Shown: positions 11,418 through 23,293 of the stretch, piece by piece
Position numbering within the stretch: position 1 is the first letter of the stretch
Layout of the letters: each line of letters begins with the position of its first letter
Source of the DNA: Rhizodiscina lignyota
Taxonomy: Eukaryota > Ascomycota > Dothideomycetes > Aulographales > Rhizodiscinaceae
Length of the DNA stretch: 64,000 nucleotides
Direction: 5' to 3'
Assembly (NCBI GenBank): GCA_010015805.1
Contig: ML978122.1
Location: forward strand, 2,638,453 to 2,702,452
Notes under the pieces: generated by a model
What the model saw: only the letters and a program-made list of their open reading frames with translations
Database searches by the model: none
Told to the model about the DNA's origin: nothing
Position numbers and translations under genes: made by a program

Positions 11418-12439
11418 TGAGGGACCGAAAATGAGATGTTAGATATAAGTTTTCGCTGGACCCGTTTTCCGATTAGATCGGGCAATAGTCAGTGAGCGGA
11501 TTGCGCTTTAAGCATTGATTGCTTAGGCATCTACTTATCAGTCAACTGTCTGACTTCAGCCGGTCGCCATACAGGTCTATTGTATTCGGGCCTCGTAAAG
11601 CCTTGGCGAGAACAAAGCGGACCTGAGTAGGGTATGTATGCTGATGCGTAAAATTTAGCACACCAAATACTATTGCCAAATAACAGAGATGAAACAAACT
11701 TGGAGAAATATCTCAGTATTGATTAGACAGTGACATGATAGCCAATCGAGCTATTGTATAGTTCATGAAACAGTTGAGATACTCAGTCACACGTTGCGGG
11801 GCTGTTCGCCAGATTTTCTGCACCAGTGTATGCTCATTGGCTCGGGACGATCAAGATACTCTACCTAGCCTCGCGTGACTGTGGAGAAGTGAATCAACTC
11901 CATTAGAGGAGAGCGAAATCTCGAAGGAGACATTCCACACCGAAAAGATAATGGCGTGAGCATTTCAGTACTGTCCGGCCACGGCACCGGAGCTGAGTGC
12001 ACTGCCCAAAGCATCACAGATTCGACCAATGAGTTGCAGAAGCTATCGTGAATTGCGTCGAGTCCTCAACAAGGCTCTCATCGAACCACAGAGGACTATT
12101 GAAATCCTCAAACTCGGAGAACCATAAGAAGACGAGGACGAACGCGTCATTGCGAAGTTAAGGGGTGGGCGTGTGGCGCGGATGGAATGGGAGGATCCGA
12201 AGCGCGAACCAGGAAGGAATAGCGTCGCTCCTTCTCGTATTCCACTTGGGAAAACGAGTTAAGGGTGCACGGACCCTGGTCACGTGAGGGGCTATCAACG
12301 TCCATCGTGCGCCGCCGTCTCCAAACCACCTGCAGGGCAATAATAAAATGTGATCGCATTCTGTTCTAGCAAGACCAGCCATGCTAGCGCCTTATACACC
12401 TGCACACATGCCTTTTGAGACGAAATTCACGCAATCGCT
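11418..12439. other. 1.0-kb intergenic region with a possible gene relic
   Basis: Separates divergent HET and Zn2Cys6 genes. Between about 11960 and 12275 one plus-strand frame looks protein-like but is broken by a TAA, and no domain is recognised. The rest shows nothing. Confidence 0.35.
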
Positions 12440-13775
12440 ATGACTGGTCCAGAAATTCGATTCGCAAAGATCAATATCAGCGGAGAGCGTACGCGCGTTC
12501 GCAAGCAGCACGCGAAGTCAAGAACGGGTTGTGACAGTTGCAAGAAGCGGAAAATCAAATGCGATGAGAAGATTCCAATCTGCTCTGCCTGTGTGAGGAG
12601 AAAAGAGGAATGCATCCGACCTCGAATCCCCGTGGTGGACGATGAGAGGCACCGCGATGCGTCTACTCCAGCATCTCAGACCTCCTCACTGGGCAGTCTT
12701 CCACGCCCGGCGACCAGCCCTGTACCTGCAGTTTCATCTAGTCTAGATATCAACTTCCTGCAGCTACGGCTGTTCCACCACTTTGAAAGTGTCACGGTGG
12801 AAACCCTGGTTCTGGGCTTTGAAGCTTGGAAGAAAGTACTCCCCCTGGCATTCGAGGTACGTTCGGGGAAGAGGGTCCAAAAGAAGGAAGTCTCACGTGA
12901 ATTAACAGTACGAATACCTAATGCATGCGATCCTGATGATGGGTGCCGCCCACCTGTCATATCTGGATCCGACAAACGAAATCTACAAGACTGCCGAACT
13001 GGAGCATCTGTCCAATGCCACTCAAGGCATTCGCACGGGACTGTCATCCGAACTCAGCCAAAGCAGTGCCGAAGCCCTTTTTGCGAGCTGTATCCTCGTC
13101 TACAACCAAACCTGGTCCTCATACGAGTACACGGATTCTGGAGTCTCCGAGAGTCACAACCTGCAGATTGATGCCGATTTTCTACTCCCGCTGGGTGCAG
13201 GACTCAAAGGTGTCATATCAGATACTTTGATCTGGGTTTATATATGGCGATCGAGTATCTTCTCCGAATGCGTGGCGTTTTCTCCGAAGCTCAGTCTGAA
13301 CCAGTGTGCACAGCATACGGTGTATCCGGAGGAGCTGTCGATGTCGTTTGTGGCAGAGTATCTCCGCCTGTGGCCTCAAATCCCGGAAGAGAACAGCTTG
13401 AGTGGTGCTGACACCAGCACCGTTGACAGTGGAAATAGTGATTTCGTTTCATACATGACAGAAGTCACACGACTTATCCCGGTCATATCTGTCCTCAAGT
13501 TGGGCAACTGCGGCATTGATCTAAAGCCCCTTGAGACGGCGATTGTGCGCTATTTGTATAGCTGGCCTGTCCTTATGGGGGGAGCTTTGCAAATGATCAA
13601 AGACAAGAAGGACTGCGTGCAATTGTTGTTTTATCACTACTACAAAGCTGTTGAGGTAGGCGTGCCGGAAAAATATTGGTGGGCGCAGAAGAGAAAGCAC
13701 ATGGCGAAGGCACTCGAGAATGGCCTGAGGGAGAAAGGGATTGTGCCGAACAATTGCTTCCTGGAGAATGATTAG
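12440..13775 (+). CDS. Zn2Cys6 (GAL4-type) transcription factor
   Basis: Exons 12440-12856 and 12909-13775 encode 427 residues; the intron is 52 nt (GTACGT...ACAG, phase 0). The binuclear zinc cluster has Cys31, 34, 41, 48, 51 and 58, i.e. C-x2-C-x6-C-x6-C-x2-C-x6-C, with the basic KKRKIKCDE loop that contacts DNA. A Ser/Pro-rich linker follows, then a helical fungal regulatory region (HAILMMGAAHLSYLDPTNE) like that of Upc2-type and other small C6 factors. It lies immediately upstream of the ABC transporter on the same strand, so it could regulate it; this is inference from position. Confidence 0.92.
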
Positions 13776-14193
13776 ACTTGTCGTTTGCACACCTACGTCA
13801 ACATCTTAAATCGAAAAGACGGAACGCATCAAGAGTGGCGTATTTTCGGTTACCGTTCCGGGATGGCGAGGACGCATACCGTGATAAATGCGTTCTTTCG
13901 CTGGAGCTAGACGGGGGCCCTGGCTTAGCGCTCATACCTACAAAACTCTATAGGTCTGTTGTTGTGAGTGAGTGAGTGCACAGTTAGTTTAGAATCCTAG
14001 CGGTGGCTTTTAACCCCTACTAGCTCCAGCGAAAGAACGCATTTATCACGGTACCCAATTAGGTGTACGAGTAGCCCGATCGGGTGTATCTCCGCTGGAT
14101 GTATTTCCATGGCTACTTCACGTCAATGTCTGCGCGACACCTCCAACTGAAGATCATGCTCCTAACTCAGTCTTGATCTCGACTCTACAAACA
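13776..14193. other. Promoter interval of the ABC transporter carrying a MITE-like element
   Basis: Holds a 177-bp inverted-repeat element at 13877-14053; the remaining 140 bases run to the ATG at 14194. No gene seen. Confidence 0.6.
13877..14053. mobile_element. MITE-like element with 34-bp perfect terminal inverted repeats
   Basis: The left arm 13877-13910 begins TACCGTGATAAATGCG. The right arm 14020-14053 is its exact reverse complement over all 34 bases, ending CATTTATCACGGTA. The arms enclose 109 bp with no coding capacity. Both ends begin or end in TA, so a 32-bp TIR flanked by a TA target duplication fits a Tc1/mariner-type non-autonomous element. Identity of the arms is complete, which suggests recent insertion or selection on a hairpin. 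A long cruciform or regulatory palindrome is the alternative. Confidence 0.7.
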
Positions 14194-17100
14194 ATGACCA
14201 AGTCTCCCACGAAAGGACCAATCAAGATGCCGGAGTCAAAGAAGAATGAGTTCGAAGACGTGCCTACTGTCGAGCGGGAAGTCATTGAGAAGCAAATAGC
14301 TTCTCCATCGACCAAAGTTTCATACTTGACACTGTACCGATATGCTACGAAGCTTGACCTTCTCGGCCTCCTTCTTGCCATGACACTTGCTGCAGCAGGT
14401 GGAGCGATTCTTCCAGGTCTCACAGTAAGTATCCCCGTTGAGATAAGTGCCTGGTTTTAACTTTTCATCAGATTCTGTTCGGCAGTCTCACATCGTCTTT
14501 CAGAGACTTCACCGTCGGCACATCGTCAATTAGCGAAGCACGAAATGAGATCAATAGGTACTCACTGTACCTGTTCTATCTTGCGATCGGCGAGTTCTTT
14601 GCGATTTTCCTCTCCACCGCACTATTCACTTCCATCGGCGAACATATCACCATCCGCACCCGGGAGAATTATCTCAAGGCTATCTTGCGACAGAATATCG
14701 CTTACTTTGAGAATGTGGGTGCCGGTGAAGTCAGCACGAGAATCTCCTCGGACATCAATCTGATCCAAGACGGCATCTCAGAAAAGGTGGCTATGATCAT
14801 TTCTGCTATTGCAGCTTTTGTGGCAGCTCTCATCATCTCCTTCTACAAATCCTGGAAACTGAGCTTAATTGTACTATCGACTACCATTGCCATTGTTCTC
14901 GCAATTGGTGTCGGCGGTAAATTGACGATCAAATTCAAGTCCACCGCTCTCAAAACCGAGGCGGCAGCCAGCAACGTCGCTGAAGAGACTGTGGCCTCGA
15001 TCCGCACAACCACTGCCTTCGGAGTCCAGGAAACAATGGCAAAGCGATACAATGATCACCTCAATAGTGCAGAGAGCTGGGGGTTTCGAATGCGTTCTGC
15101 TAGTGGTGTTATGTTGGGTGTCGTCACTGCAATCATCTACATGGAGCACGCTTTGTCATTCTGGCAAGGCTCACGTTTTCTCGTTGACGGCCAGATTTCC
15201 CTGTCGGCCGTTATCACCATCCAGATCGCCATCATGATGGCGGGAGCTTATCTAGCGCAGATGTTACCACACTTGGGCGCATTATCTACTGCGTTGGCCG
15301 CTGGAAGCAAGGTATTCCACACGATTGATCGCAAGTCGCCTATTGATCCGTTTGAAGGAAGTGGAATGAAGCCTTCAGAGGTCAAAGGAATACTTGAATT
15401 TCACGATGTCAAGTTCCTCTATCCGTCAAGGTCAGAGCCAGTCTTTGAAGATCTCTCCTTTACCATGCCTGCAGGCAGGGTCACAGCCTTTGTTGGCCCT
15501 TCTGGTTGTGGAAAGTCGACAATCGTGAGCCTTATGCAGCGTTTTTACCTGCCAGTCTCTGGTAGTATCACCCTCGACGGGAATGACATCTCCGAGCTGA
15601 ATATACGGTGGTTGCGACAACACATGTCTTTAGTCAGTCAGGAGCCAATTCTGTTCAGTGGTACAGTCTTTGAGAACATTGAAGCGGGACTCATTGGCAC
15701 TGAGCACGAGCACGTAAGTTCAGCAAACCAATTCTTCTGTTCCATATATACTTACAATATCTAGAAAACCGATGAAGAAAAGGTGGAGCTTGTCATTCAG
15801 GCCGCCAAGACATCCAATGCGCACGACTTTATCTCCGCAATGCCCTCGGGTTACCAAACCCAAGTCGGAGACAGAGGATTTTTATTTTCAGGTGGCCAGA
15901 AACAGCGAATTGCGATTGCACGCGCAATCATTTCAGACCCAAAGATTCTTCTTCTGGACGAAGCCACATCAGCACTTGACAGCAAGTCCGAGGGCATCGT
16001 GCAAGAAGCTATCCAGAAAGCCTCGGTTGGACGAACAACTATGATTATTGCCCATAGACTGTCGACGATCGAGAATGCCGACAATATCATTGTGCTGAAT
16101 AAGGGTGAGATTGTGGAGCACGGAACTCATCACCAGCTCATTGAGAAGGGAGGAGTCTACTTTGATCTCGTGCAAGCTCAGTCATTGAGTCAAAAGAACG
16201 AAAAGAATGAAGAGCTTGGATTTGACGAAACGACTAAGGAAACCACTGATCTGCCGCTGAAATCCACGGATAGCCCTCTCACCAGGTCTTTAACTGGAGA
16301 TGCTGGTCTTGAAAAACAGATCTCTAATGCTGATGCCCGGCCCAGCCAGGAACCTTCGTCTCGCACGTCTTTCCGTGAACTGATTATATTCATGTGGTCA
16401 CTCAATCGCAACGAAAAGGGAGTACTCCTCATCGGCACCGTTTTCTCGATCCTCTCGGGAGCCAACCAACCGGTTCGTGGGATTCTCTTCGGACATTCTA
16501 TAATGGCACTATCTCTCTCGCCTAGCCAAAGCGCGAAGATCCGACACGATAGCAATTTCTGGTCTGCGATGTTCCTCATGTTGGCTCTTGTGCAGATGTT
16601 TGCGCTCAGTGGTCAAGGTATTGCGTTCGCTTTATCTTCAGAAAGACTCATACAACGAGCAAAGTCGAAGGCCTTCCGCAGTATTCTAAGGCAGGACATT
16701 GCGTTCTTTGATAAGAAAGAAAATTCAGCTGGAAGTTTGACGGCTTTGCTGAGCAGAGAAGCTAATCGAATTGCTGGGCTGAGTGGCGCTACACTGGGTG
16801 CCGTTATGGTGTTTCTTACAACCGTTCTGGGCTCCATCGGCATAGCGCTCGGCTTTGGCTGGAAGCTGAGTCTCGTCTGCATGTCGATAATGCCTGTCCT
16901 TGTTGCCTGCGGCTTCCTGAGAGTTTGGGTCATGGCACAGTTCCAGAAAAGGGTCGGTCGCACGACGGATGCTGCAGCTTTTGCGTGTGAGGCTACCGCC
17001 GCTATCCGAACAGTCGCATCTTTGACACTCGAAGAACGGATGCTCCAGCAATATCACGACCTACTTGTTACTGAAGCTCTTCGCAGTGCCAAATTTTACC

Positions 17101-18236
17101 TTCGCTCTTCGGCAGCATATGCCCTCTCGCAAGCGATCATGTTCGCAGCCTCAGCTCTGGGATTCTGGTACGGTGGCCATTTGATTGCAGATGGGGAGTA
17201 CAGCATCCTGGACTTCTTTATCTGCTTTACGGAGACTCTGTTTGGAGCTCAAGCAGCTGGCAATATTGTCTCATTCGCACCTGAACTGGGCTCTGGGAGA
17301 GGTGCTGCGGAACGATTCAAGGAAGTCATCGAGACGCAGCCGCGGATCGACTCCTGGTCTGATTCTGGCAGGAGCATTAGCGAGGTTCAAGGCCGGATCC
17401 AGTTCCAAAATGTCCACTTCCGATATCCAGAGAGACCTACACAGCGTGTGCTTACCGGTCTGAGCTTTGCGGCCGCACCTGGTCAATTCGTGGCGCTTGT
17501 AGGGGCTAGCGGCTGCGGGAAATCAACAGCATTAGCTCTCATCGAGCGCTTCTATGACCCGAGGGCTGGCGTCATCACGCTCGATGGCGAGGATATTTCA
17601 TCATTGAACATATCACAATACCGACAGCAACTAGCTCTCGTGAGTCAGGACACCACTTTGTACAGTGGAACGATCAAAGAGAATCTGTGCTTCGATCTCG
17701 ATGACGTCGACGAAACGAAACTGCATGAGGCTTGCAAGGGTGCCAACATCCTGGACTTTATCGTACGCGCTTCTGAGGTTTCAAAAGGTTCGGTCGCTAA
17801 CTGCATCGTAGATGTCGCTCCCTGAAAGCTTCAACACTCTGGTCGGACCGAAGGGAAGCTCTCTGTCAGGAGGCCAGCGACAGCGACTTGCAATCGCGCG
17901 GGCTCTGTTGCGCGACCCGAAAATTCTGTAAGTGGGACCACCACTTTGAATCAACCACTTCGCTGACCTCTCCCTTCCAGTCTGCTTGACGAAGCGACAT
18001 CGGCCCTCGACACTGCCTCGGAGAAAGTTGTCGAAGAGGCGCTCCAGAACGCGGCCAAAGGCCGGACCACGATTGCTATTGCACATCGACTCAGCAGCAT
18101 CTATCACGCCGACGCCATCTACGTTATGGAGGAAGGTCATGTTATTGAAAGTGGTACTCATGAGCACTTGATGGCGAAGCAGAGGGTGTATTGGGATATG
18201 GTGAAGTTGCAGGGGTTGAATTTTGACAAACATTAG
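14194..18236 (+). CDS. Full-length MDR/P-glycoprotein-type ABC transporter (ABCB)
   Basis: Five exons (14194-14424, 14472-15713, 15765-17762, 17812-17927, 17981-18236) encode 1280 residues, the usual full-size MDR length in a TMD-NBD-TMD-NBD layout. NBD1 has Walker [10 protein letters not shown] (about 418), signature FSGGQKQR (about 532) and Walker [16 protein letters not shown]2 has GASGCGKST (about 1071), LSGGQRQR (about 1176) and [11 protein letters not shown]. The first exon starts at ATG 14194 with a hydrophilic N-terminus. A Lys/Glu-rich linker joins the halves. Family members pump lipophilic compounds, including toxins and azoles, out through the plasma membrane; Ste6-like peptide export is the alternative. 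The MITE-like element lies 140 bp upstream and a Zn2Cys6 regulator precedes it. Confidence 0.95.
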
Positions 18237-18999
18237 ACTGGATGGCATATTCTGGGTGTTCCCGACCTCTTCCTTTTATCCTCGTTGTATTAATACCCCT
18301 CGGTTGTCCACACTGTCACTTGCACGCTCTGATTCTCGTGAGGAATAATTGGTAGTATCAGCGTTTCAGCGGATTTCCTTTGTCTGAATGTAGATCGTTC
18401 GTCAATAACTCCACTTTACCCTACTGGGTCTCTATTAATCAATTGTCTTTGCAACCTGATTCACCGCAACTCGGGTATATGACCTGATTAAGGATCCGGC
18501 ACATTCGCAGCGTTGGTTTGTAGCTGTATTTAGGGGAGCATTGCGAGCGGGGGAGAATTGCCATTATTGTTACTATTTAAGTTACTGCTCTTTATTTCTA
18601 GAGTCATTGCGACTCCCCACCGTGCGTACGTGTCTCTATCGGGCAGTCGGGCTGGCTGGTGTCCTTGCATCTATCGACTCAAGTCGAAACATCCTTCCAC
18701 TCACCTAAAAACAGGGTTGACCATCATGTCAAGGTGAGCGATGAAAATTGTTTCAACTTCATGTGATACAAATAGCCCCTCATCTGCGTTTAGCCTGTAT
18801 GTACTCCGTTGGTGTGAGAGTGTGTGTATCCCTCTGACGAGGGAGAAGAGGTTGGTTGTAGTGCTTATCTCATATCTGCCAATTGGGTAGTTACATTATC
18901 CTAGTTTGTATACACGCAGTTTTAAGTTCGTCCGCACATTGAGTAAATCGCAAATCCCATATCTCTCAATCACTTCTTCACTAAGCTAATTTCTTCTTC
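18237..18999. other. Intergenic region upstream of the hydrolase
   Basis: No gene seen. A pyrimidine-rich stretch precedes the ATG at 19000. Confidence 0.4.
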
Positions 19000-19822
19000 A
19001 TGGCTTCAATCACTTCCAACAAGCCTATCATCATATTCGTGCCTGGAGCATGGCACATTCCGTGGCATTACTCAGCAGTCATGGGACTATTGATCGCCGC
19101 AGGTTACGACGCAAAGAGCCTGGAACTTCCCTCCGTTGGCACAGGTCCACCCGTTCAGTCCTTTGACGCCGATGTGGCTGCCGTTCGAGCCCTCGTGCTA
19201 CTTGAGATTGAGAAAGGCCGGGATGTGATCGTTGTGGCGCATTCTTACGGCGGAGCACCCACTTCGGAGGCATTGAAAGGGACTGGAACGAAAGATAGAG
19301 AGGCGAAGGGTAGGAGAGGGGCCGTAGTCGGAATCGTATTTATGGCGGCTTTTGTGCTCAGAGTTGGTGAAAGTGTTGTCGATCCGAATAACGAGCCCGC
19401 TCACTTTAACCGCAACGTGAGCTTTCAGACGCGGAGATGATGTTTCTTGTGCGTTCAGCTGAATCATCCAGGGTCAACCAAGCTTTCTCCTGCCAGACGT
19501 AGCTGGCAAGTTCTATTTCGATTGCGACCCCGAAGTTGCGAGGACATTTGCTGCAGCGTGCAAGCCCTTTTCCTTTGCTGCGTCGACGTCACCAATTAGC
19601 TATGCTGCGTGGCAGGATATACCGAGTTGGTACATCTATCCTGTCCTGGACAAAGGTCTATCAACGAAAGCAGTTGAAGAAGACATTGGAAAGTATATGA
19701 AAGAAATCTTCAAGATCAACGCCGCTCACAGTCCATTTGCATCGGCGCCAGACGCGGTAGTCAGCATCATCAGAAAGGTAGCAGGGGAGACGATAGATCT
19801 AAAACCGTATCTGGTGAGCTAG
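19000..19822 (+). CDS. Alpha/beta hydrolase (AB hydrolase-6 type)
   Basis: Exons 19000-19416 and 19472-19822 give 255 residues. The first exon has the oxyanion region FVPGAWH and the nucleophile elbow AHSYGG (Ser82). The second exon is recognisable by SYAAWQDIPSWYIYPVLDK and ends in HSPFASAPDAVVSII, with His in the HSPF motif. The 55-nt intron starts at GTGAGC and ends at the second CAG; a nearer CAG at 19458 would put the rest out of frame. Small cytosolic fungal hydrolases of this group act on esters or lactones; the substrate is unknown. It follows the ABC transporter on the same strand. Confidence 0.8.
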
Positions 19823-20822
19823 ATACAGAGAATTCCCGTATCGATGCGTATATCTCTAGTGAAAAGACACCTACTTGGTCTATTTAGGGGGTATTAGCAA
19901 AAATTCCTCCGTAGCTTACTATTCAAGGCAAAGCGTGTGGCTTCGCGCTAGCAGGCATGTGAACCGCTCTCTTCACGTGGTCTTTACGATACCTCGCCAA
20001 CTCTGGCTTCTGAGGGAACCGTTCTCCGGCTGTCTCTTCTTCACCAGCGAGCCCATGTCGACTCTTCAACGAGTAGGAACCATGGCCGTATCGTACCCAT
20101 ACCCAACGACGCAACATACCCCCCGATTCGGTGACTGTCTCCCTTTCTCTGGAGCCCACAAGCTTCGGTTTACGCTGTCCACTGCACAATCGCGATCCGG
20201 ACTACATTCAAGCCTTCAGTTGCACTTGTTTGCTCCCGGATGAAGTCTTTGCAGGTCAACAGTATCATATTCCGTTTCAGGTCTCACGTCCACCACCTTT
20301 CTCACAAACCACTGCGTAGTGCAGGCAACAAGTTCACCAAGTTGGCAGTCTTCCCAGTTTGAGCACTTCAAAGGCCATGAGCGCAACTGGTTGAGCCATT
20401 CTTCCGGTACCTACTACTTTCGAGAATTAGGGCCAACAGTATCTTCTAAAGTGAAATGACTCACGAAGATGAGATATCAACCTTCTCAACAAGACTTCAA
20501 CCTCACCCCCACAGCGTTAGAATTCATTTGACGACAGACAGTAGACAGATGCGTGCATGATTCATGCTTTGCAGACGCCTCATTGTCTGGCACCGTGCCG
20601 AACAGTAAATTTTCCCTGCGAAAATCATGCTACCTACACACAGACACATCGAGAGCCAAAAAAGCCATGGCACTCTCCAACTTCCATGGACAAGAGCCTA
20701 CAGCCATCGCCGCCACCGATATACTTAGCTCCAGCCTAGATCGAGGGGCCGTAGCAGCCCTCCAGGCTCGCTCTGCGAACCTGTGCCATTGACGGGCCCA
20801 CTACGGTCTGGATCCATCCAGT

Positions 20823-20989
20823 GATCAACCGAGAATCTCCAGCAATGACTCTGTATGAATGGCAACTCCCATTACTACGGCCTTCTGCGGCTATATTATT
20901 CATTGTGGTGCAATATTGATCTACCGAAAAACTCCGGCAGTGTCTCTGTAGTAATGACAACTCCCACTACTGCGGCCTTTTGCGGCTAT
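20823..20989 (+). repeat. Direct repeat, two diverged ~72-bp copies at 95-bp spacing
   Basis: Copies at 20823-20894 and 20918-20989 share GGCCTT(C/T)TGCGGCTAT and most preceding bases, roughly 80% identity by eye. Differences in the last 24 bases are all transitions; upstream there are also transversions. Confidence 0.7.
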
Positions 20990-21011
20990 CTCGTCTAACC
21001 CAGCAAGTTGT

Positions 21012-21055
21012 CTTTGCCCCAGCTTTGCCCCAGCTTTACCCCAGCTTTACCCCGC
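21012..21055 (+). repeat. Four tandem 11-bp units
   Basis: Units read CTTTGCCCCAG twice, then CTTTACCCCAG, then CTTTACCCCGC. It lies 240 bp upstream of the MFS transporter start. Confidence 0.8.
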
Positions 21056-21294
21056 AAAATCTGTGGCGTCCAATTGTGATCAGCACTATATCCCCGGCCT
21101 ATCACAACAAGAGAACTCACTGTTGCTGTACTGGGATAAGAGGCCACTGCAGCAAAGCACTGTTAAGTTCCGTTACCTCGGGCTTGATACAATCAGGACA
21201 AAAGAATAGTTCTACAACATTTATAGATCCTTTACTTTCTACGCCCTTTTCATTTCACGAAGCAAGGTGAAACGCAGAGGCAAAGTGTCGCAAG

Positions 21295-23038
21295 ATGACA
21301 CACTTCAACAAGTGAGTTATGCTCTTGAACGTACTATTCTTATTGTTGCAGTTCTCCGGCTAACTAAGTAATAGATTTAACGTATACTCTATCTGCATCC
21401 TCTCGTTTGGATCTTTCTTCTACGGTTATGACTCTGGCCTCACCACCTCCATCATAGGATATCCCCAATTCATTTCTTATTTCAGCTTCAATGCCACGAC
21501 CATTGGAGCTTTGGGATCATGCTATTATGCGGGCAGCTTCTTCGGTTCTGGAATGAACTTCTGGCTTCCGGATCGATATGGTCGAAAGCCAACAATCTAC
21601 ATCGCCTGTGTTATGTAAGTTCCTGATTTCTTGTCAGTTGTGCGAGGAATGCTAACCTTGATCAGCGCTATAGTGGGTGCCATCCTGCAGACTGCTGCTC
21701 AAAACATCGAGATGCTTTTCGTTGGGCGTGTCATTGGCGGCATAGCTTCCGGTATCATCTTCGGTGTCTGTCCAATGTTCATGTCAGAAATTTCGCCACC
21801 AGAATTCCGCGGTAGAGTTGGTGGGCTTTACAACTTTAACATCAATCTTGGTTATACATGTAAGTCTTTTCATTAATCTTTTATTCATCTCTCTGTACGC
21901 TAAAATTTATGCCAGTGACCGAGTGGATGGGTCTCGGATTCAGTTACATTACCTCTGATGTCGCCTGGCGATTATTCTTGGGTCTACAACACTGTCCGCC
22001 AATTCTCATGGCTGCCTTCACTCCTTTGCTACCAGAATCGCCCAGATTCCTTATCATGAAAGGACGCTATGATGAAGCCCTGGACGTTATTAAGAAACTT
22101 CACGGCGGTGCTCCAGGACAGGATGACGACTTTTATATTCGTGAATTCAATCAGATCAAGGCACAACATGAACTCGAAGTCCGTGAACGAGTGGGCCTTC
22201 TCACCGTTCTGCGAAGACCATCCTACCGCAAGCGAATGTTCATCGTTGTGTTCCAGTTCGCCTTCGCTATGTTTACTGGTATCATCCCACTCCAGAACTA
22301 TCAATTCATCTTGTACACCTATCTTGGTGTCACCAATAAGATTGCACTTGTGATGGTCGGAGTTTGGGGGACTTGTGGGACCATATTCTGCACCATCGGT
22401 GCTTTGTCGTTTGATAAGCTTGGCCGAAGAAAGGCTTTGCTCATATCTCTTTGGGTACAGTTCCTAGCATCCATCGCCATGGTTATCTGTAAGTTCTTGC
22501 TCATCGGCCTGGATCCGTACCTGAGCCCCGTAACTGACAGAGTGTAGTCTGGGCAAGATTCGAACTTTCAGGCAACACCAATCTGCTTCTCGGACGCTTT
22601 ACTGTTGGCTTCATGTTTCTTTACCTTGTTGGCTATGCCTTTATCATGAACGCCTTCGGATACACGTACCCATCCGAGATCATGCCAACGCCCATCCGAG
22701 CCGCTGGCAACGCTGTGGCTTTCTGTACATTCAACGCCATCACAATCATGTTGGTCCAAGTCACGCCGATCGCCATCGAGCATATCGCTTGGAAGTACTT
22801 CCTCATTTTTGTCATCTGCGACTCCATCTTCATTACCGTGGTCTACTTGGTGTACCCAGAGACTGTGGGCAGGACTTTGGAAGAAATTGCAGCCTTGTTC
22901 GGTGATGATGTGGCTGTCGACATCAGAGACGCACATCATTACCCGGATACCAAGACTCTCTCAGATGAAAAGACTGATAGCGCAGTTACCCACGTCGAAA
23001 GAGTGGAGGACACTGGTACGGATCATCTCGCCCGCTAG
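21295..23038 (+). CDS. MFS sugar transporter
   Basis: Five exons (21295-21311, 21375-21614, 21666-21859, 21916-22488, 22548-23038) encode 504 residues with about 12 membrane segments. Sugar-porter signatures are all present: DRYGRKP after helix 2, GRVIGGIASGII, PESPRFL at the end of the first half, FDKLGRRKALL, GYTYPSEIMPTPIRAAGNA and the terminal PETVGRTLEEI. The first exon has only 17 nt (MTHFNK junction), chosen because splicing at GTGAGT joins it in frame to FNVYSICILSFGSFF. Products of this family import hexoses, pentoses or related polyols across the plasma membrane; the substrate cannot be deduced. Hydrophilic C-terminus of about 50 residues. Confidence 0.93.
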
Positions 23039-23293
23039 GATCAGCTTGCAGCAACGTTTAGTGGTGATTGAGCTGGATTCGAGCTGTCTGGTCTTGTCTT
23101 GGTGATGATCACTACGGTTCGCGAGCTTCACGAAAAGAGAGGTACAGGCGATGGATAAATAAGAGATGTGGCTTGATGATCAGTATTACTGCGACGTATC
23201 GAATTACTAGGCTAAGAAACTCTATCGCCGAGTGTGGGTCTTTCCCAGCAACATATTTGGATTCTTCAACCTCGTCTGTCTCATTCCTAGCTG

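Larger units (their letters stand above)
19823..21294. other. 1.5-kb intergenic region with short repeats
   Basis: Contains a degenerate 95-bp-period duplication (20823-20989) and four 11-bp units (21012-21055). Open frames here have no recognised domain and no clear splice pattern. Confidence 0.4.

Noticed and set aside
19875-20243. 122-codon plus-strand frame after the hydrolase
   Set aside because: Opposed by an equally open minus frame, no domain; region looks non-coding.
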